From NCBI GenBank assembly GCA_030040515.1, contig JASHTO010000030.1, positions 1 to 10,115 of the forward strand: DNA of 10,115 nt. Reading direction: 5' to 3'. The notes beneath the pieces are model-generated. The model saw only the letters and a list, made by a program, of their open reading frames with translations. It had not been told where the DNA came from and searched no databases. Of the stretch, positions 6,898 through 10,115 are shown piece after piece (within the stretch, counting starts at the first letter, position 1; each line of letters opens with the position of its first letter). Source of the stretch: Terriglobia bacterium. Its GTDB lineage: Bacteria > Acidobacteriota > Terriglobia > UBA7540. Made by a program: the position numbers and the translations under genes.

Positions 6898-8118
6898 TCA
6901 CCTGCCTATGGAGGCCACCGCCGCTGCCGCGTGGTGGGCCAGCCAAAAATAGCGCAGCACCGCCGTTACAATCAGGTTGGCCAGTGCCAGCGGAATCATC
7001 ACCCGCCATCCGATGTTCATCAACTGGTCATAGCGGTAGCGCGGAAACGTGGCGCGATACCAGATGAACGCGTAAAGGAATACCACCACTTTGGCGCCAA
7101 ACCAAAATATTCCCTGGATGGCATTGAGCACCGGCGGAAACGCCACCAACACCGCCAGCACCACGCACCCTGCCGCCAGGAGGACAAAGAAATAGCGCTC
7201 CAGCGTCACCAGGCTCTTAAGGCCGAGCCACAAAATAAATATTCCGGCCCCCAGCAAAGCCACAATCGGAGCGAATTTGAGAAAGTCCAAGGCCTTCACG
7301 CTGGCAAACGGCCGCAGCCATCCCCCCAGGAAGAGCGTCACGGCGATGCAAGACACCACCACCATGTTCGTGTATTCCGCCATGAAGTAAAGCGCGAAAC
7401 GGAAGCCGCTATATTCGGTGTGGAAGCCAGCCGTCAACTCCGATTCCGCCTCGGGAAGGTCGAAGGGGTTGCGGTTCGTCTCCGCCACCGCCGCAATGAC
7501 GTAAATCAGGAACGCCACGGGTTGCAGAAAAACGTACCACACGCCGGCGCTCGACTGGCGGTTGACGATGTCCACCATACTGAGGGAACTGGCGAGCAGC
7601 AGGACTCCCACCAGGGCCATCCCCCCGGCCACTTCGTAGCTCACCAGTTGCGCGGAGGATCGCAGTGCCCCCAACAGAGGATAATGGCTATTGGACGACC
7701 AGCCCCCCAGAATGATTCCATAAATGCCGAGCGAGGAAATTGCCAGGATGAAGAGCAAGCCGATGTTAATGTCGGTCACGTAGAAGTTGCCCGCGAAGGG
7801 AATGACGGCAAAAACCGTGAACGCGGCGAAAACGCTGATGGCCGGCGCGAGCAGAAAGAGCCACTCGTCGGCGCCGGCGGGAATGATGTCCTCTTTCAGA
7901 AGCAGTTTCAATCCGTCGGCCACCGGTTGCAGCAATCCCCACGGCCCCACGCGCATTGGCCCCAATCGCGCCTGCATGAAGGCCAGAACTTTCCGCTCCA
8001 TGTAAACCAAGTAAGCGACAATTCCGGAAAGCACGCCAAAAATGATGAGAATCTTCACCAGCGCAAGCAGCAGCGGCGTGGCCATCACGAATTTGATTGC
8101 GTTATCGAGCATGTTCAT
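6898..8118 (-). CDS. nuoH: NADH-quinone oxidoreductase subunit H
   Basis: This is the membrane subunit (ND1 homologue) that forms the quinone-access chamber with NuoB and NuoD. The 406-aa form used here shows ERKVLAFMQARLGPMRVGP with QPVADGLKLLLKED (41-77), SYEVAGGMALV (160-170), AETNRNPFDLPEAESEL (212-228), GFHTEYSG, FMAEYTNM, and RATFPRYRYDQLMNIGW near 355-371. The first ATG in homologous context is at 8118 (MNMLDNAIKF). The frame remains open to 8244, but those extra 42 residues lie in the end of nuoD and in the palindromic spacer and look unlike NuoH. Another ATG two codons in (8112) is also possible. There is no clear Shine-Dalgarno. About 60 residues (272-335), with two hydrophobic stretches, are inserted before the last conserved block, relative to the E. 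coli protein of about 325 aa. The stop is TGA. Confidence 0.95.
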   Translation of the reverse strand: MNMLDNAIKFVMATPLLLALVKILIIFGVLSGIVAYLVYMERKVLAFMQARLGPMRVGPWGLLQPVADGLKLLLKEDIIPAGADEWLFLLAPAISVFAAFTVFAVIPFAGNFYVTDINIGLLFILAISSLGIYGIILGGWSSNSHYPLLGALRSSAQLVSYEVAGGMALVGVLLLASSLSMVDIVNRQSSAGVWYVFLQPVAFLIYVIAAVAETNRNPFDLPEAESELTAGFHTEYSGFRFALYFMAEYTNMVVVSCIAVTLFLGGWLRPFASVKALDFLKFAPIVALLGAGIFILWLGLKSLVTLERYFFVLLAAGCVVLAVLVAFPPVLNAIQGIFWFGAKVVVFLYAFIWYRATFPRYRYDQLMNIGWRVMIPLALANLIVTAVLRYFWLAHHAAAAVASIGR

Positions 8119-8179
8119 CAGTCTGGAAAAGCGAAATTCGAAACTCGAAATTCGCGCGAGTTTCGAGTTTCGGTCGTGC
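8119..8179. other. nuoD to nuoH spacer
   Basis: This 61-bp gap lies between the nuoD stop and the chosen nuoH start. More than half of it is the palindrome described separately. The nuoH-proximal end reads CTTTTCCAGACTG on the transcribed strand directly before ATG. It resembles the CCTTTGCAGACTT directly before the nuoJ ATG. I see no promoter consensus in it. Confidence 0.5.
8139..8172. repeat. Near-perfect 34-bp palindrome between nuoD and nuoH
   Basis: The left arm CGAAACTCGAAATTCGC (8139-8155) and right arm GCGAGTTTCGAGTTTCG (8156-8172) pair at 16 of 17 positions with no loop at the centre. In RNA the single mismatch would be A:C on one strand and a G:U wobble on the other. The element is built from short CGAAA(C/T)TCG-like units, and another GAAATTCG lies just outside at 8133-8140. 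No T run follows, so it does not look like an intrinsic terminator. It resembles dispersed REP-like palindromic intergenic elements. A role in mRNA processing or stability is only inferred. Confidence 0.7.
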
Positions 8180-9292
8180 TCACCGGTCCACCTCGCCCAG
8201 CACGATATCCAGCGTCCCGATAATCGCCACGATATCCGCGACAAGGTGATCGCGGGACATAACGTCCAGCGCCTGAAGGTTGATAAGCGATGGCGGGCGC
8301 ACGCGCACGCGATAAGGGTTCACCGTGCCATCGCTGACCACGTAATAGCCCAGCTCGCCCTTGGGCGCTTCGATGGAATGGTAAACCTCGCCGGCGGGCG
8401 GCTTCAGCACCTTGCCCACTTTCCCGAAAATCGGCCCGGGCGCGATGCGCTCGACGCACTGGCGAATGATGCGCACCGACTGGCGCATTTCCGCCATGCG
8501 CACCACGTACCGGTCGTAGGTGTCGCCGTGCTCGCCCACCGGAACGTCGAATTCAACCTTGTCGTAAGCCTCGTAGGGCTGCGCTTTGCGAACGTCCCAC
8601 TTCACGCCTGAACCGCGCAGAACGGGCCCGGTAACGCTGAGAGCAATCGCTTGCTCGGCGGTGATGACGCCAATTTTGCGCGTGCGATTAATCCAGATGC
8701 GATTCTGGGTGAGCAGTTGTTCGTACTCATCCACTTTGGGCAGGAAGTAATCGCAGAACTTTGCGACGTCGCGCTCGAAGCCGTCGTAAAGATCGTATTG
8801 CAGGCCGCCGATGCGGAAGGCGTGCGTGGTGAGACGCGCTCCGCAATACTCTTCAAAGATTTTCAGCACTTCCTCGCGCTCGCGAAAGGTGTAGAACACG
8901 GGCGTCATGGCGCCGATATCGAGTGCATGCGTCCCGAGCCAGATCAGGTGGCTGGCGATGCGCTGGAGTTCCGCCAGAATCATGCGAGTGTACTGCGCGC
9001 GCGGAGGAATTTCGACACCCAGCAGCTTTTCCACCGCCTCCACGTATCCCATGCCGTTGGTGACGGCGGCAACGTAATCCATGCGGTCGACGTAGGGAGT
9101 GAACTGCGCGTAGGTGCGATTCTCCGCGATTTTTTCAACGCCGCGGTGCAAATAGCCGATGATGCACTCCGTCCCCAGCACGCGCTCGCCGTCGAGCTTC
9201 AGCCTGACGCGCAGAACCCCGTGCGTGGCCGGGTGCTGCGGCCCCATGTTGATAACCAGCTCGTTGGCGTCGAGAAATGTGGTTTCCGGCAT
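8180..9292 (-). CDS. nuoD: NADH-quinone oxidoreductase subunit D
   Basis: This is the 49-kDa-type subunit of the complex I peripheral arm (homologous to the [NiFe] hydrogenase large subunit but without metal), which forms most of the quinone-reduction site. It is 370 aa, a little shorter than the roughly 400 aa common in the family. The N-terminus carries INMGPQHPATHGVLR (14-28). His24 and Tyr73 (in YVDRMDYV) correspond to the quinone-binding His38 and Tyr87 of Thermus Nqo4. GYLHRGVEKIAENRTY (46-61), ARLTTHAFRIGG, AISVTGP-like SVTGPVLRGSG, EAPKGELGYYVVSDG and the C-terminal DIVLGEVDR are all intact. The ATG at 9292 lies 3 nt after the nuoC TAA. It is a separate gene, not fused with nuoC as in E. 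coli. No strong Shine-Dalgarno is visible, so translation is probably coupled to nuoC. Confidence 0.97.
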   Translation of the reverse strand: MPETTFLDANELVINMGPQHPATHGVLRVRLKLDGERVLGTECIIGYLHRGVEKIAENRTYAQFTPYVDRMDYVAAVTNGMGYVEAVEKLLGVEIPPRAQYTRMILAELQRIASHLIWLGTHALDIGAMTPVFYTFREREEVLKIFEEYCGARLTTHAFRIGGLQYDLYDGFERDVAKFCDYFLPKVDEYEQLLTQNRIWINRTRKIGVITAEQAIALSVTGPVLRGSGVKWDVRKAQPYEAYDKVEFDVPVGEHGDTYDRYVVRMAEMRQSVRIIRQCVERIAPGPIFGKVGKVLKPPAGEVYHSIEAPKGELGYYVVSDGTVNPYRVRVRPPSLINLQALDVMSRDHLVADIVAIIGTLDIVLGEVDR

Positions 9293-9295
9293 CGG

Positions 9296-10115
9296 TTACT
9301 GTCCGCTTTCGATTCCCAGATTGGCTTTCACCCAGGCTTCGTCCTGCCTCAAAATGTCGTAATCCTTGCGCAGCGGGTGCCCGATCCATTCTTCGGGCAG
9401 AAGGATTCGTCTCATGTCCGGGTGGCCTTCGTACACCACGCCGAACATGTCGAAAATCTCGCGCTCCATCCAGTTGGCGCCCGGCCACACGTCTGTGACG
9501 GAGGGAATTTTCTCATTGGCGCCTGCCTGCACGCGCAACCGCAGGCGATTATTGCCCTGAAAGGAATACAAGTGATAAATAATGTCGAAGCGCTTCTCGC
9601 GCTTGGGATAATCCGCCGCGGTTTCGTCGGTAAGCATCGCGAAGGCACCGCCCTCGGGACTCTTGAGGAACCGGCACACGGCCACCAACTGCTCTTTCGC
9701 GACATTCAAGGAAGGCATGTTGCGAAAAATGACGGGTTCCGTGATGGCGCCCGGGAAACGCTTGTTGAGCTCATCGAGCAGCGGGCTTGTCCAGGGATCG
9801 GGTTTGACGGGAGCTTTGGGCGCAGCGGGTTTGGCCGGCGCGGCTCCGGCAGGCTTGGCCGTGGGCGCAGCCGCCGAGGGTTTGGACTCTGCCGATGCAG
9901 CTTTGGCCGGCGGCGCAGCCGCAGGTTTCAATTCCCCCGCCGAAGGCTTATCTGGTGCGGCCGGTGCGGGAGGCGCTACTGCGGCAGGTTTGGGTGGCGC
10001 TGCTGCAGCCGGCGTACTGGGTGCCACCGGAGCGAGCGGCTGAGGAGACGCCGTCGCGGCGGGTTTCGCAGGCGCGCTTGCCCCGCCGTCCTCCGCAGGC
10101 TTCTGCGCTTCTGCC
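9296..10115 (-). CDS. nuoC: NADH-quinone oxidoreductase subunit C with long Ala/Pro/Lys-rich N-terminal region (partial, N-terminus off right edge)
   Basis: This is the 30-kDa-type subunit of the complex I peripheral arm, which packs against NuoD. The conserved domain is complete: DPWTSPLLDELNKRFPG starts it, FDIIYHLYSFQGNNRLRLRV is the central part, and EREIFDMFGVVYEGHPDMRR followed by GHPLRKDYDILR is the family signature near the C-terminus. It ends with TAA at 9298-9296. Upstream of the domain the frame stays open to the window edge as about 105 residues almost entirely of Ala, Pro, Lys, Ser and Gly, with repeated KPA and AKPA units. A GTG at 10027 could be a start, but the same composition continues beyond it (29 more codons), so the gene very likely starts outside the window. 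Such a region should be unfolded. Whether a further domain, such as NuoB, lies before it cannot be seen. Confidence 0.93.
   Translation of the reverse strand, partial: AEAQKPAEDGGASAPAKPAATASPQPLAPVAPSTPAAAAPPKPAAVAPPAPAAPDKPSAGELKPAAAPPAKAASAESKPSAAAPTAKPAGAAPAKPAAPKAPVKPDPWTSPLLDELNKRFPGAITEPVIFRNMPSLNVAKEQLVAVCRFLKSPEGGAFAMLTDETAADYPKREKRFDIIYHLYSFQGNNRLRLRVQAGANEKIPSVTDVWPGANWMEREIFDMFGVVYEGHPDMRRILLPEEWIGHPLRKDYDILRQDEAWVKANLGIESGQ
9796..10115 (-). repeat. Low-complexity Ala/Pro/Lys coding repeat in nuoC
   Basis: On the coding strand this stretch is a run of GCN, CCN and AAA/AAG codons giving irregular repeats such as AAPAKPAAPKAPVKP, PTAKPAGAAPAKP and APPKPAAVAPPAP. The units differ in codon choice and spacing, so this is a diverged repeat under compositional constraint rather than a fresh slippage product. 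It corresponds to a flexible tether-like segment in front of the NuoC domain. Confidence 0.75.

Noticed and set aside
8139..8172. Intrinsic terminator after nuoD
   Set aside because: The palindrome is strong, but no T run follows on the transcribed strand, and essential subunits of the same complex lie downstream.
6727..8223. 498-codon plus-strand open frame opposite nuoH and nuoI
   Set aside because: Its product is mostly His, Arg, Gln and Glu with no recognisable domain. The opposite strand of membrane-protein genes reads hydrophobic NTN codons as polar NAN codons, which yields exactly this composition. nuoH and nuoI on the minus strand are complete and convincing.
8119..8244. N-terminal extension of nuoH to the upstream start at 8244
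   Set aside because: The extra 42 residues would be read from the end of nuoD in another frame and from the palindrome, and bear no likeness to NuoH. The homologous N-terminus begins at MNMLDNAIKF.
9663..10043. 126-codon plus-strand Gly/Ala-rich frame opposite the NuoC linker
   Set aside because: It is the antisense reading of GCN/CCN repeat codons, which gives Gly/Ala runs. There is no independent sign of coding.

Overview
The window is one strand of a respiratory complex I operon. Every convincing gene lies on the minus strand, and transcription runs from the right edge to the left. The order is nuoC (5' end beyond the right edge), nuoD, nuoH, nuoI, nuoJ, nuoK, nuoL, nuoM, nuoN, then the first part of an AtpZ/AtpI-like gene that runs off the left edge. 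The products are bacterial type-1 NADH:quinone oxidoreductase (NDH-1) subunits. NuoC, NuoD and NuoI belong to the quinone-reducing arm, and NuoH, J, K, L, M and N to the proton-pumping membrane arm. The ion-channel lysines and glutamates of L, M, N and K are all visible.

Right part (about 8118-10115): the conserved NuoC domain follows a visible stretch of about 105 Ala/Pro/Lys-rich residues, still open at the window edge. nuoD follows after 3 nt. nuoD leads directly to nuoH, so the NADH-input genes nuoE, nuoF and nuoG are missing from their usual place. A 61-bp spacer before nuoH carries a near-perfect 34-bp palindrome. Middle (6275-8118): nuoH, with about 60 extra residues near its C-terminus, and nuoI, a two-cluster ferredoxin-type subunit, are tightly coupled. 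A 161-bp spacer then follows, holding a degenerate 14-nt repeat, an AT-rich direct repeat and a promoter-like motif. Left part (270-6274): nuoJ-K-L-M-N are packed with overlaps (ATGA, TAATG) or gaps of about 20 nt. At 1-206 begins a small membrane protein of the AtpZ/AtpI family, which usually opens an F-type ATP synthase operon. Complex I and ATP synthase genes therefore probably sit next to each other here.

The organism is probably an acidobacterium or a related soil bacterium. This rests on the C-D-H-I-J-K-L-M-N order without E-F-G, the nuoN-atpZ/I junction, the G+C-rich sequence, and intergenic repeats of a kind I associate with such genomes. It is an inference without a database search. 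I see no RNA gene, CRISPR array, transposase or phage gene, and no undescribed multi-gene system. The observations worth checking are local: the NuoC extension, the NuoH insertion, the missing E-F-G, and the two repeat-bearing spacers that split an otherwise compact operon.
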